A DNA stretch of 64,000 nucleotides, from positions 1,240,001 to 1,304,000 of the forward strand of contig CAVZBX010000001.1 of the NCBI GenBank assembly GCA_963773655.1. The letters run 5' to 3'. The position numbers were made by a program, and so were the translations under genes. This DNA comes from DASSQJ01 sp963773655 (lineage in GTDB: Bacteria; Actinomycetota; Actinomycetes; Actinomycetales; Dermatophilaceae). Below, in pieces: positions 34,299-42,369 of the stretch. How positions within the stretch are numbered: the first letter of the stretch is position 1; each line of letters starts with the position of its first letter. A model generated the notes under the pieces. That model ran no database searches and was not told where the DNA came from. It saw nothing but the letters and a program-made list of their open reading frames with translations.

Positions 34299-37200
34299 CC
34301 GCCTCGGCGCGGCAGGCGCTCCGGGCGGAGCGGGTCCGGGTGCTGGCCGGTGCGCTGCTCGTCGCCTCGGTCGCGTGGTCCGCGGCCGGCGGGAGGATCA
34401 GCGCGGACACCAAGAACGACCTCTACGTGGACCCGTGGGGCTTCCTCGCCCGCTCACTCCACCTCTGGGACCCACAGGTGACGTGGGGGGTGCTGCAGAA
34501 CCAGGGCTACGGCTACCTCTTCCCGATGGGCCCCTTCTTCGGCGTTGCCTCGTGGGTGCTCCCGACGTGGGTCGCCCAACGGCTGTGGTGGACGATCCTC
34601 CTCGTCGGCGGGTTCCTCGCGGTGCACGCCCTGCTCCGGGCTCTAGGGGTCGGCTCGCCCGCCACCCGTCTCGCGGCGTCGGTGGTGTGGACGCTGTCGC
34701 CGCGCGTGCTCTCGACCCTCGGCGGACTCTCCTCCGAGGCGCTGCCCGCCCTCCTCGCCCCGGCCGTGGCGCTGCCTGTGGTGCTCGCCGCGTCGGGGAG
34801 GATCCCGGTCCGCCGGGCCGCGGCCCTCTCCGGGCTCGCCGTGCTCGGCTGCGGCGGTGTCAACGCGACCGCGACGCTCCTGGCGACGCTGCCCACGGTG
34901 CTGTTCCTCCTCACCCGGAGCCGCTGGTGGCGCCGCCCGCTCACGTGGTGGTGGGCCGGGGCGGCGGCCTGTGCGTCCGCGTGGTGGCTCGGGCCGCTGG
35001 TGGTCCTCGGTCGCTACTCGCCCCCGTTCCTCGACTGGATCGAGGGTTCGGCCGACGTGGTGCGCGGGCTGACCGCTGTCGACGTGCTCCGCGGCACGAC
35101 CCACTGGCTGGAGCACCTGGTGACCGCCGCCGGGCCGTGGTGGCCGGCCGGGTACCAGCTGGCGACGGTCCCGGTGCTCGTCGTCGCCACGGCGCTGCTC
35201 GGGGCCGTCGGGCTCGCCGGCCTCGGGCTGTCCGGGTTGCCCGAACGCCGGTGGCTGGTGCTCACCGCGGCCACCGGGGCGGTCGTCCTGCTCATGGCGC
35301 ACGGCGGGTCCGTGGGCTCGCCCGTGGCGGACCAGGCCCAGGCACTGCTCGACGGTCCCCTCGCGCCGTTCCGCAACGTCCACAAGGCCGACCCCCTCGT
35401 CCGACTCCCGCTCGCCGTCGGTCTCGCCCACGCGCTCTCGGCCGCGTCCCGGGCGCTCACCCGTCGGAGACCGTGGGCCCGTCCGGCCCTCGTCGGCGGC
35501 GCGCTGCTCACCGTCGCCGTGGCGGTCTCGCCCGGCCTCAGCGGGGCGATGGCGCCGCCGGGCGCGTACCGGGAGATCGCCGGCCACTGGGTGGCTGCCG
35601 GCGACTGGCTGTCCGACCGGGCGGAGCAGGGGCGGGCGCTCGTCGTGCCGGCCGCGAACTTCGGCGAGTACGACTGGGGTCGCCCGCTCGACGAGCCGGT
35701 CCGCCCGCTGTCGTCCGCGGCGTACGCGGTGCGCGACGCCGTGCCACTCACGCCCGCGGGGACCATCCGGTTCCTCGACGACGTCGAGCACCGGCTCCAG
35801 GCCGGCACCGCACTGGACGGCGAGGTCGAGGTGCTGCGGCGGCTCGGCGTCCGGTGGCTGGTGCTGAGGAACGACCTGGACGCCGCGGTGGCCGGACAGC
35901 CGCCGGTGCCGATCGCCCGTTCCGCGGTGCGCACCTCCGAGGACGTCCGCTTCGTCCACGGCTTCGGGTCCACCCGGCTCGACGCGAGCGGGGACCGGGT
36001 CTTCCCGGTCGAGGTGTACGACCTGGGGGAGGCTGCGCCACTCGCCGTGGTGCAGCCGCTCGACGGCGTCGTGGCGGTGGCCGGCGGCCCGGAGGACCTC
36101 GCTTCGGTGCTCGAGGCGGGGGAGGAGGGGCTGGTCCTCCTCGACGGCGACCGCCCGGAGGGGCTCGAGCCCGGACGGCGGGTCGTGACCGACGGCTACC
36201 GGGTCCGCGACCGCTGGTTCGGCGGGACCCGGGGGAGGGACGCCTCGCCGACCCTCACGGCGGAGGAGGCGGCGGCGGCGACGGACTACCGCCCGTGGGA
36301 CCACCTCACGCTCGGGTCCCACGTCCGCTGGGAGGGGATCGACTCGGTCACGGCGTCGTCATCGGTCGCCACCGACCTCACCCTCGCCGGAGTGCGGCCC
36401 GCCGATCGCCCGGCCGCGGCGCTCGACGACGACCCGCTGACGGCGTGGAGGACCTTCGGGGACCCCGAGCCGTCGCTGGCCGTCCGGCTCGCGGAGCCGA
36501 CCCGGGTTCCGTCGGTCCGGGTGGTGTCGCTCCGCAGGCAGGGTCCCCGCCCGGACAGCGCCGTCGGCGAGGTGACCCGGGTCCGGCTCACCACGGACAC
36601 CGGGGCGGTCACCGCCACCCTGGGCGAAGACCGCTCGGTGGACGTGGCCCTCCCCGACGGGCCGACCCGCACAGTCCGGGTCACCGTCCTCGACACCGAC
36701 GCAGGGGCCCCGTCCGGCGTGCTCACCGGTCTGGCGACGGTGCGGCTCGCCGGGGTGCAACCCCGCGAGGTGGTCGCTCTGCCGGAGGCGTCGGCCGCCG
36801 TCCGGTACGGCCCCGCCGACACCGTCGTCCTGGACGCGGGCCTTCCGGGCTCGACGGCGTGCGTCCGGCAGCGGGCCGACGTCGTGTGCCTGGGTGCGGG
36901 TCAGCTCGGCCCCGAAGGAGGAGCGGTGCTCGACCGGGTCCTGCCGGATGTCGGTGCCGGCTCGTTCGCGGGCTCCGGCACGCTCGTGCCCCAGCCCGGG
37001 GCCCATCCGGAGGGACTGGTGGCGGACGGGGTCGAGGTGCAGGCCTCCAGCTCTCGGAACGACTCGGCGGCGTCGCGGCCGGAGGTCGTGCTCGACCGGG
37101 ACCCGGCGACGGCGTGGAGCCCGGCGGTCGGTGACCTGTCGCCGCACCTGACCGTCCGGCTCGAGCGGCCCGTCGACGTCGGGGGGATCAGGCTCGACGT

Positions 37201-38314
37201 CCGCCGCGACTGGGTCCAGCGGTACCGGCCCTTCGTCGAGGTGAGCCTGGACGGCGTCTCGACGAGCGTGCGTTCGACGGCCGACGGCTTCCTGAGGGTG
37301 TCCGGAACGCAGGTGCGGAACATCGACCTGCGGATCCTGCTCGCCACCGACCCCCGCGCGGCCGCGGCGCTCGAGCTCGCCGAGGTCGAGGTGCTGGGCG
37401 CCGACGTGCCCGTCCCGCCGACGGTGGTGGACCTGCCGTGCGGATCCGGGCCCGGCCTCGTCGTCGACGGGGCGCGGGTCCCGACGCGCGCCACGGGGCC
37501 GCGCTCGGCGCTCTGGGGTGACGGCGAGCTCCGGTGGCGGGCGTGCACCGACCTGACGCTCGACGACGGCGCCCACGAGGTGCGCGTCGCAGCGGTGGAC
37601 GGCTGGCAGCCGGCGACCGCGGTGCTCCGCCGGGCCGGGTCCCAACCGCCCGCCACCTCGTCGGCGACCGGACTCGATGTCGTGCGCCGGAACGCGGTGA
37701 CCCTCACCGGCGCCGTGCCCGAGGGGCCGCAGCGCCTGCTCGCCCTCGACACCAACACCAACCCCGGGTGGGTCGCGACCGTCGGAGATCGGAGCCTCGA
37801 GCCGGTCGTCGTCGACGGCTTCCGGCAGGGCTTCGTGCTGCCGGAGGGCGTCGCCGGCACGCTCGAGGTGCGCTTCGCGCCGGACCGGCCGTACCGGGCA
37901 CTGCTCGTCACCGGCCTGCTGCTCGCACTGCTCCTGCTCACGGCTCTCGTTCTCCCGGCGGGCCGCCGCGAGGTCGCCCCGGCAGCGCGCCTGCGCGCCG
38001 GGTGGGTCGGCGTCGCCCTGTCGGTCGTGGCGGGGGCCGGCCTGCTCGCCGGGCTGCCGGGCGCCTTGGCGGCCGGGCTCGGGTTCGCCGGCGCCGTCGC
38101 GCTCGCCCGTGGCGGCGGGGAGCCCGCCTGGGTGGGCGGTGGGGTCGCGGCGGCCGGGGGGGTCGTCGTCGCCGTGTCGCTGGCGACCGGCGCAACCGGG
38201 ACCTGGGTCGAGGTGACCTCGACCCTGCTCGTCACCCTCGGTGCCGCACTCGTGGCAGCGGCGAGCGTCGTGCGGCCCAGCGCATTGCGGGCAGCTCGAC
38301 GAGCCGCAGGCTGA
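34295..38314 (+). CDS. AftD-like alpha-(1->3)-arabinofuranosyltransferase family protein (copy 2)
   Basis: A 1339-residue GT-C membrane enzyme of the DUF3367/AftD family. The first outer loop has SADTKNDLYVDPWGFLARSLHLWDP with the expected catalytic Asp. Later FRNVHKADPLVRLPLAVGLAH matches the conserved NVHK segment. The exported middle part holds F5/8-type C modules near residues 708 (LDDDPLTAWRTFG) and 931 (LDRDPATAWSP), at the same places as in copy 1. A C-terminal helix block spans about 1195-1330. Mycobacterial AftD adds arabinofuranose from decaprenyl phosphate to arabinan; which sugar is used here is not known. The 3' end overlaps the convergent acyltransferase gene by 83 bases. Confidence 0.88.
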   Translation: MTASARQALRAERVRVLAGALLVASVAWSAAGGRISADTKNDLYVDPWGFLARSLHLWDPQVTWGVLQNQGYGYLFPMGPFFGVASWVLPTWVAQRLWWTILLVGGFLAVHALLRALGVGSPATRLAASVVWTLSPRVLSTLGGLSSEALPALLAPAVALPVVLAASGRIPVRRAAALSGLAVLGCGGVNATATLLATLPTVLFLLTRSRWWRRPLTWWWAGAAACASAWWLGPLVVLGRYSPPFLDWIEGSADVVRGLTAVDVLRGTTHWLEHLVTAAGPWWPAGYQLATVPVLVVATALLGAVGLAGLGLSGLPERRWLVLTAATGAVVLLMAHGGSVGSPVADQAQALLDGPLAPFRNVHKADPLVRLPLAVGLAHALSAASRALTRRRPWARPALVGGALLTVAVAVSPGLSGAMAPPGAYREIAGHWVAAGDWLSDRAEQGRALVVPAANFGEYDWGRPLDEPVRPLSSAAYAVRDAVPLTPAGTIRFLDDVEHRLQAGTALDGEVEVLRRLGVRWLVLRNDLDAAVAGQPPVPIARSAVRTSEDVRFVHGFGSTRLDASGDRVFPVEVYDLGEAAPLAVVQPLDGVVAVAGGPEDLASVLEAGEEGLVLLDGDRPEGLEPGRRVVTDGYRVRDRWFGGTRGRDASPTLTAEEAAAATDYRPWDHLTLGSHVRWEGIDSVTASSSVATDLTLAGVRPADRPAAALDDDPLTAWRTFGDPEPSLAVRLAEPTRVPSVRVVSLRRQGPRPDSAVGEVTRVRLTTDTGAVTATLGEDRSVDVALPDGPTRTVRVTVLDTDAGAPSGVLTGLATVRLAGVQPREVVALPEASAAVRYGPADTVVLDAGLPGSTACVRQRADVVCLGAGQLGPEGGAVLDRVLPDVGAGSFAGSGTLVPQPGAHPEGLVADGVEVQASSSRNDSAASRPEVVLDRDPATAWSPAVGDLSPHLTVRLERPVDVGGIRLDVRRDWVQRYRPFVEVSLDGVSTSVRSTADGFLRVSGTQVRNIDLRILLATDPRAAAALELAEVEVLGADVPVPPTVVDLPCGSGPGLVVDGARVPTRATGPRSALWGDGELRWRACTDLTLDDGAHEVRVAAVDGWQPATAVLRRAGSQPPATSSATGLDVVRRNAVTLTGAVPEGPQRLLALDTNTNPGWVATVGDRSLEPVVVDGFRQGFVLPEGVAGTLEVRFAPDRPYRALLVTGLLLALLLLTALVLPAGRREVAPAARLRAGWVGVALSVVAGAGLLAGLPGALAAGLGFAGAVALARGGGEPAWVGGGVAAAGGVVVAVSLATGATGTWVEVTSTLLVTLGAALVAAASVVRPSALRAARRAAG

Positions 38315-39347
38315 GCCAGGCAAGGGCGAGCGAGACGGGCAGGCCCACGGCGAGCAAGGGCACCAGCCCGCCGCCGAACAGTCGGATGCCCGAGACGCCG
38401 TAGAGCCCGGCGAGCACGGGGAGGTGCCAGAGGAACAGCCCGAAGGAGACGGTCCCCACCCACCGCACCTGTGGGGCCGACAGCACCGCCGCCCAGGCGC
38501 CCCCCCGTCCCGCCGTGAGGGGCGCCAGCAGAGCGAGGGCCACCACCGCGTTGAGGAACAGCCGGACGGCGGTCTCGGGGCCCGACGACGGCTCCAGGGT
38601 CAGCGAGCCGGCGAGCGAGGTCGTGGCCAGCGTGTAGGCCGCCGCCCCGACCAGCAGGCACCCGGTGGTGTCCGAGGCGAGGGCCCGGATGCGCGCTGCC
38701 CCCGGCGCGCCGGGGTGCTCGAGCACCTCTGCGAGCACCATCCCCACGGCGAAGTCGGCCCACCGGGCCGGCAGCCACCGCTCGACGAACAGGAACGAGC
38801 CGAGCCCACCCTCCGGGAGCAGCGCGACGACGACGAGGAGGACGAGGGCGCTCACCAACAGCGCCGGGACCGGCCACGCCGGGTTCCGGCGGCGCAGCCG
38901 GTCCAGGCCGATGACGACGAGCGGCAGCACGAGGTAGAACGACAGCTCGGTGGGGATGCTCCACGACTGCGAGAAGGCGTCGATCTGGGTGTCGGGCACA
39001 TAGGTCTGCACCGCGAGCGCCTGGGCGAGCACTGTCCGCACCGGTGGCTGAGCGACGAGGGACACCACGGCCAGCGCCACCCAGTACGCCGGCAGCACCC
39101 GGGCCCCCCGGCGGACGAGGTAGGAACGGACGTCGTCGGTGCCCTGCCGCCGGTCGTGGAGCATGCGCCGGTGGAGGAGGAACCCGGAGAGCGCGAAGAA
39201 GAGCCCGACCCCGAAGTCGCCGCGCCCCATCAGCCGACCGACGACCCCCCACGTGACCACCGACCCGGTGAGGAAGGCCGCGTGCGTGAGGACGACGAGG
39301 AGGGCCGCCACCGCACGCAGGCCGTCGAGCGCGGGGAGCCGGGTCAT
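38232..39347 (-). CDS. Acyltransferase-3 family membrane protein (no SGNH domain)
   Basis: A 371-residue protein with about ten helices. The N-terminus RLPALDGLRAVAALLVVLTHA carries the conserved His, and GVGLFFALSGFLLHRRM and SYLVRRGARVLPAYW follow. WSIPTELSFYLVLP is the other conserved loop. These enzymes add acetyl or other acyl groups to surface sugars. In the mycobacterial parallel (Rv0228) an acyltransferase sits beside a DUF3068 gene, as here. ATG 39347 lies six bases after TAGGGT on the minus strand. Its last 83 bases lie under the end of the AftD-like gene. Confidence 0.88.
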   Translation of the reverse strand: MTRLPALDGLRAVAALLVVLTHAAFLTGSVVTWGVVGRLMGRGDFGVGLFFALSGFLLHRRMLHDRRQGTDDVRSYLVRRGARVLPAYWVALAVVSLVAQPPVRTVLAQALAVQTYVPDTQIDAFSQSWSIPTELSFYLVLPLVVIGLDRLRRRNPAWPVPALLVSALVLLVVVALLPEGGLGSFLFVERWLPARWADFAVGMVLAEVLEHPGAPGAARIRALASDTTGCLLVGAAAYTLATTSLAGSLTLEPSSGPETAVRLFLNAVVALALLAPLTAGRGGAWAAVLSAPQVRWVGTVSFGLFLWHLPVLAGLYGVSGIRLFGGGLVPLLAVGLPVSLALAWLSLRLVELPAMRWAARRSPLPRVRHRG

Positions 39348-39353
39348 GTTCGA

Positions 39354-39359
39354 ACCCTA
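39354..39359 (-). promoter_or_regulatory. -10 box of the acyltransferase gene (leaderless)
   Basis: TAGGGT on the minus strand ends six bases before the ATG at 39347. Confidence 0.55.
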
Positions 39360-39403
39360 GGGCCGGCCGGCTCGCGCCCGGCGGGGGCTCGGCGACCCGC
39401 TGG

Positions 39404-39409
39404 TACTGT
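39404..39409 (+). promoter_or_regulatory. -10 box of the epimerase gene
   Basis: TACTGT fits TANNNT. A transcript starting near 39416 would carry GGAAGAGGGAG before the ATG at 39442, so this gene appears to use a normal leader. Confidence 0.4.
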
Positions 39410-39441
39410 CTGCGCGACCACGAGGGTGGAAGAGGGAGCGG

Positions 39442-40383
39442 ATGAGCAGGGTCGTCGTGACCGGGGGCGCCGGCTTCCTCGGCTCGCACCTGTGCGAGGC
39501 CCACCTGGACCGGGGCGACGAGGTGGTCTGCCTCGACAACTTCGTCACCGGGACGCCGGACAACGTCGCCCACCTGACCCCCGACCCCCGGTTCCGCCTG
39601 GTGCGCTCGGACGTCACGGACTTCCTCCACGTCGGCGGTGCGGTCGACGTGGTGCTCCACTTCGCGAGCCCCGCCTCGCCCGTCGACTACCTCAACCTGC
39701 CGATCGAGACCCTCAAGGTGGGCTCGATCGGGACCCTCCACGCCCTCGGGCTGGCCCGCGAGAAGGGTGCCCGCTTCGTGCTCGCCTCCACCTCCGAGGT
39801 GTACGGCGACCCGCAGGTGCACCCCCAGCCGGAGAGCTACTGGGGGCACGTCAACCCGGTCGGCCCGCGCGGGGTGTACGACGAGGCGAAGCGGTTCGGG
39901 GAGGCGATCACCCTGGCCTACAGGGAGACGCACGGAGTGGACACCGCGACCGCGCGGATCTTCAACACCTTCGGCCCGCGGATGCGCCCGGACGACGGTC
40001 GCGCCATCCCCACCTTCATCCGCCAGGCCCTGCGCGGCGACCCGGTGACCGTGGCCGGGGACGGCAGCCAGACCCGGTCGGTCTGCTTCGTCGACGACCT
40101 CGTGTCCGGCGTCCTCGCGCTCACGGACTCCGCGGAGGCAGGGCCGGTCAACCTCGGCAACCCGCACGAGCTCGCCGTCGTCGACCTCGCCCGCTGGATC
40201 ATCGACCTCTGTGGATCCGGCTCGGACGTCGTTCACGTGGCCCGACCGGTCGACGACCCCTCGGTGCGCCGGCCCGACACCACCCTCGCCCGCGAGCGCC
40301 TGGGTTGGGAGCCCGCCGTCTCCGTCGAGGAGGGGCTGAGGCGCACCATCGAGTGGTTCCGGCGCCACCCCGAGCTGGTGTGA
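39442..40383 (+). CDS. Extended SDR sugar epimerase/dehydratase, UDP-glucuronate decarboxylase-like
   Basis: A 313-residue NAD-dependent short-chain dehydrogenase of the extended type. The NAD loop is GGAGFLGSH (about residues 8-16), the Ser region is LASTSEVYG near 115, and the active-site Tyr/Lys is Y146-x3-K150 in YDEAKRFGEA. The phrase YDEAKR and ARIFNTFGPRM are close to UDP-xylose synthase (UXS), which decarboxylates UDP-glucuronate; dTDP-glucose 4,6-dehydratase is the main alternative. It should supply a nucleotide sugar to the island. GGGAGCGG lies just before the ATG. Confidence 0.85.
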   Translation: MSRVVVTGGAGFLGSHLCEAHLDRGDEVVCLDNFVTGTPDNVAHLTPDPRFRLVRSDVTDFLHVGGAVDVVLHFASPASPVDYLNLPIETLKVGSIGTLHALGLAREKGARFVLASTSEVYGDPQVHPQPESYWGHVNPVGPRGVYDEAKRFGEAITLAYRETHGVDTATARIFNTFGPRMRPDDGRAIPTFIRQALRGDPVTVAGDGSQTRSVCFVDDLVSGVLALTDSAEAGPVNLGNPHELAVVDLARWIIDLCGSGSDVVHVARPVDDPSVRRPDTTLARERLGWEPAVSVEEGLRRTIEWFRRHPELV

Positions 40384-40418
40384 CGAACGCGTCGTCCGGC
40401 GGTGCGGGACAGGGTGGT

Positions 40419-40435
40419 CTACCGACTGGTAGCCT
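40419..40435 (+). promoter_or_regulatory. Promoter with small palindrome before the DUF3068 gene
   Basis: CTACC-GACT-GGTAG (40419-40432) is an inverted repeat that overlaps TAGCCT (40430-40435), a likely -10 box. A repressor site or chance are both possible. Confidence 0.35.
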
Positions 40436-40472
40436 TCGCCCGACCATTACGCACGCACAGGCAGGGAAGCCC

Positions 40473-41396
40473 ATGCGCAAGACCGTCGGTTTCGTCCTCC
40501 TCGGCCTCGCCGGCTTCCTCGTCACCGCAGCGGTGCTCGCCCTGGTGTACGTGCCCGGGGTCGTCGAGCGGACCCCGCTCGACATCGACTCGCTGACCAA
40601 GCTCAGCGGCACGGCCAGTGCCCTGCCCACCGGCGAGGGCGGCCCCGTCAAGGCGATCAGCCACACCGTGGCGGACGGCCAGGCGTCCGACGACGACGTC
40701 ATCGTGTTCGACACCTTCTCCTGCCTGATGCGCGACGTGCCGGGATCCCCGGACTGCACCGAGGACGACACCGAGGGCAGCCCGCTCATCACCGCCGGTA
40801 CCGACCGCTTCGCCACCGACCGGCGCACCGCCGAGGCCGTCAACGACGTCACGTACGTCGGCACCGCGAGCGAGCCGCACCAGGGCCTCGTCAACAAGTG
40901 GCCGTTCTACCCGGAGCAGATCACGTACGACTACTGGGACGGCCTGCTCGGCCGCGCCGTCGAGGCGACCTTCGCCGGCGAGGAGACCGTCGACGGCCTC
41001 GACACCTACCGGTACCAGGTGTCGGTCCAGGACGAGCCCGCAGAGATCGCCGCCGGTGTCTCCGGCACGTACAGCAGCCAGAAGACGTTGTGGATCGACC
41101 AGGTCACCGGCACGATCATCGACCAGAAGGAGGACCAGGTGCGGGCGCTCGACGACGGCACGACCGTCCTCGACGTGAGCCTGGGCTTCACCCCCGAGAC
41201 GATCTCCGCCAACGTCGAGGACGCCAAGGCCAACGGGTCGCAGCTGGCGCTCGTCTCGGCGGCACCCTGGGTCCTGGGGCTGCTCGGTCTCCTCGCACTG
41301 GCGGGCGGCGCGTTCCTCGTCCTCGGCGGCGGCTCGGGCCGCCGCGAGGACGCCGAGGACGTCGGCTTCGACGAGCTGACCCGCACCGGCCGCTGA
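40473..41396 (+). CDS. DUF3068 membrane-anchored exported protein
   Basis: A 307-residue protein with an N-terminal helix (TVGFVLLGLAGFLVTAAVLALVYV), a large extracytoplasmic domain (about residues 35-265) and a C-terminal helix (VLGLLGLLALAGGAFLVLGG). The outer domain has the DUF3068 pattern, with RTAEAVNDVTYV, GLVNKWPFYPEQITYDYWDG and TLWIDQVTGTIIDQKEDQVRAL. Two cysteines (FSCLM and PDCTED) may pair. The function is unknown; the family is found in actinobacteria beside arabinan-type glycan genes (Rv0227c in mycobacteria). AGGGAAG precedes the ATG. It ends the glycan island. Confidence 0.85.
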   Translation: MRKTVGFVLLGLAGFLVTAAVLALVYVPGVVERTPLDIDSLTKLSGTASALPTGEGGPVKAISHTVADGQASDDDVIVFDTFSCLMRDVPGSPDCTEDDTEGSPLITAGTDRFATDRRTAEAVNDVTYVGTASEPHQGLVNKWPFYPEQITYDYWDGLLGRAVEATFAGEETVDGLDTYRYQVSVQDEPAEIAAGVSGTYSSQKTLWIDQVTGTIIDQKEDQVRALDDGTTVLDVSLGFTPETISANVEDAKANGSQLALVSAAPWVLGLLGLLALAGGAFLVLGGGSGRREDAEDVGFDELTRTGR

Positions 41397-41399
41397 CGG

Positions 41400-42215
41400 C
41401 TACCCCGGCCGGTCGCACACGAGGATCGCGGTTCCCGGCAGCAGCCGGCCCCGCAGCGGTGACCACCCTCCCCACGTCTCCCGGTTGCGGTCCGGCCACT
41501 CGGGCTCGACGAGGTCGGTGAGCACGAGCCCGGCGGCGACCACCTGGCGCACCAGGTCGCCGAGGGTGCGGTGGTGCTCGGCGTACGTCACCACCCCGCC
41601 CTCGTTCTCGACGTAAGGGGTGCGGTCGAAGTAGGAGGTGGAGGCGGTCAGGCCCTCCGGTCCGGGCACGTCGGGGAAGGCCCAGCGCACCGGGTGCGAG
41701 GTGGAGAACACGAACCGCCCGCCCGGGCGCAGTACCCGGGCCGACTCCGCGAGCACCCGCAGGCTGTCGGCGACGAACGGGATGACGCCGTAGGCGGTGA
41801 AGACCCGGTCGACGCTCCTGTCGGCGAGGGGGAGGGCCCCGCCGTCGCACTGGAGCAGCGGCAGCGCGGCCGGCAACCGGCCGTCCCGGACCGCCTCGCG
41901 GTCCAGCCGCTGGGCGGTGCCGAGCATCCCCCGCGACAGGTCGGACGCCACGACCCGCACGTCGTACCGGCCCGCGAGCCAGCGCGAGCACTGGGCGCCG
42001 CCGGCGCCCACCTCGAGCACGGTCATCCCGTCGCGCACCCGCAGCAGGTCCAGCTCGCCCTCGGTCCACCCCTCGGGGCCCCAGACGAACCCGGAGTCGC
42101 CGAGGAACGCCCCGTGCTCGGCCTGGTAGTCGGCGGCCTCGGTGTCCCACCAGGACCGGTTCGCCGCCAGCGTCTCGGCCTCACCCGCGGCGCGCCGGCC
42201 GGCCTGCGCGTTCAC
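41400..42215 (-). CDS. Class I SAM methyltransferase next to rpsA
   Basis: A methyltransferase of about 271 residues. The N-terminal helix NRSWWDTEAADYQAEHGAFLG is followed by motif I VLEVGAGGAQCSRWLA and ASDLSRGM, and RVFTAYGVIPFVADS is the motif IV region. The C-terminal part (PYVENEGGVVTYAEHHRTL, PEWPDRNRETWGGWSP) is typical of a conserved actinobacterial family often encoded beside rpsA; its substrate is unknown. GTG 42215 is preferred because the conserved part starts soon after; GTG 42227 is an alternative. The gene is divergent from rpsA and convergent with the DUF3068 gene. Confidence 0.82.
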   Translation of the reverse strand: MNAQAGRRAAGEAETLAANRSWWDTEAADYQAEHGAFLGDSGFVWGPEGWTEGELDLLRVRDGMTVLEVGAGGAQCSRWLAGRYDVRVVASDLSRGMLGTAQRLDREAVRDGRLPAALPLLQCDGGALPLADRSVDRVFTAYGVIPFVADSLRVLAESARVLRPGGRFVFSTSHPVRWAFPDVPGPEGLTASTSYFDRTPYVENEGGVVTYAEHHRTLGDLVRQVVAAGLVLTDLVEPEWPDRNRETWGGWSPLRGRLLPGTAILVCDRPG

Positions 42216-42251
42216 CGGCCGCGGCACCGGCGGGGATGCCGGGTGGACGTT

Positions 42252-42281
42252 TTGCCCGGTGCGAGCGCTCGCGGGTAGGCT
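42252..42281 (+). promoter_or_regulatory. rpsA promoter (-35 TTGCCC, -10 TAGGCT)
   Basis: TTGCCC (42252-42257) and TAGGCT (42276-42281) are 18 bases apart. The transcript would start near 42288 and carry an untranslated leader of about 80 bases before the ATG. GGAG at 42356-42359 is the likely ribosome-binding site. Confidence 0.6.
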
Positions 42282-42369
42282 GTGCGAGCACCCGTGTGCC
42301 GTCCGTGGCTCACGCGTGCGCGCGAACCATCCCATCGATTCCACCAGTCCACATCGGAGTTCCTACTAC

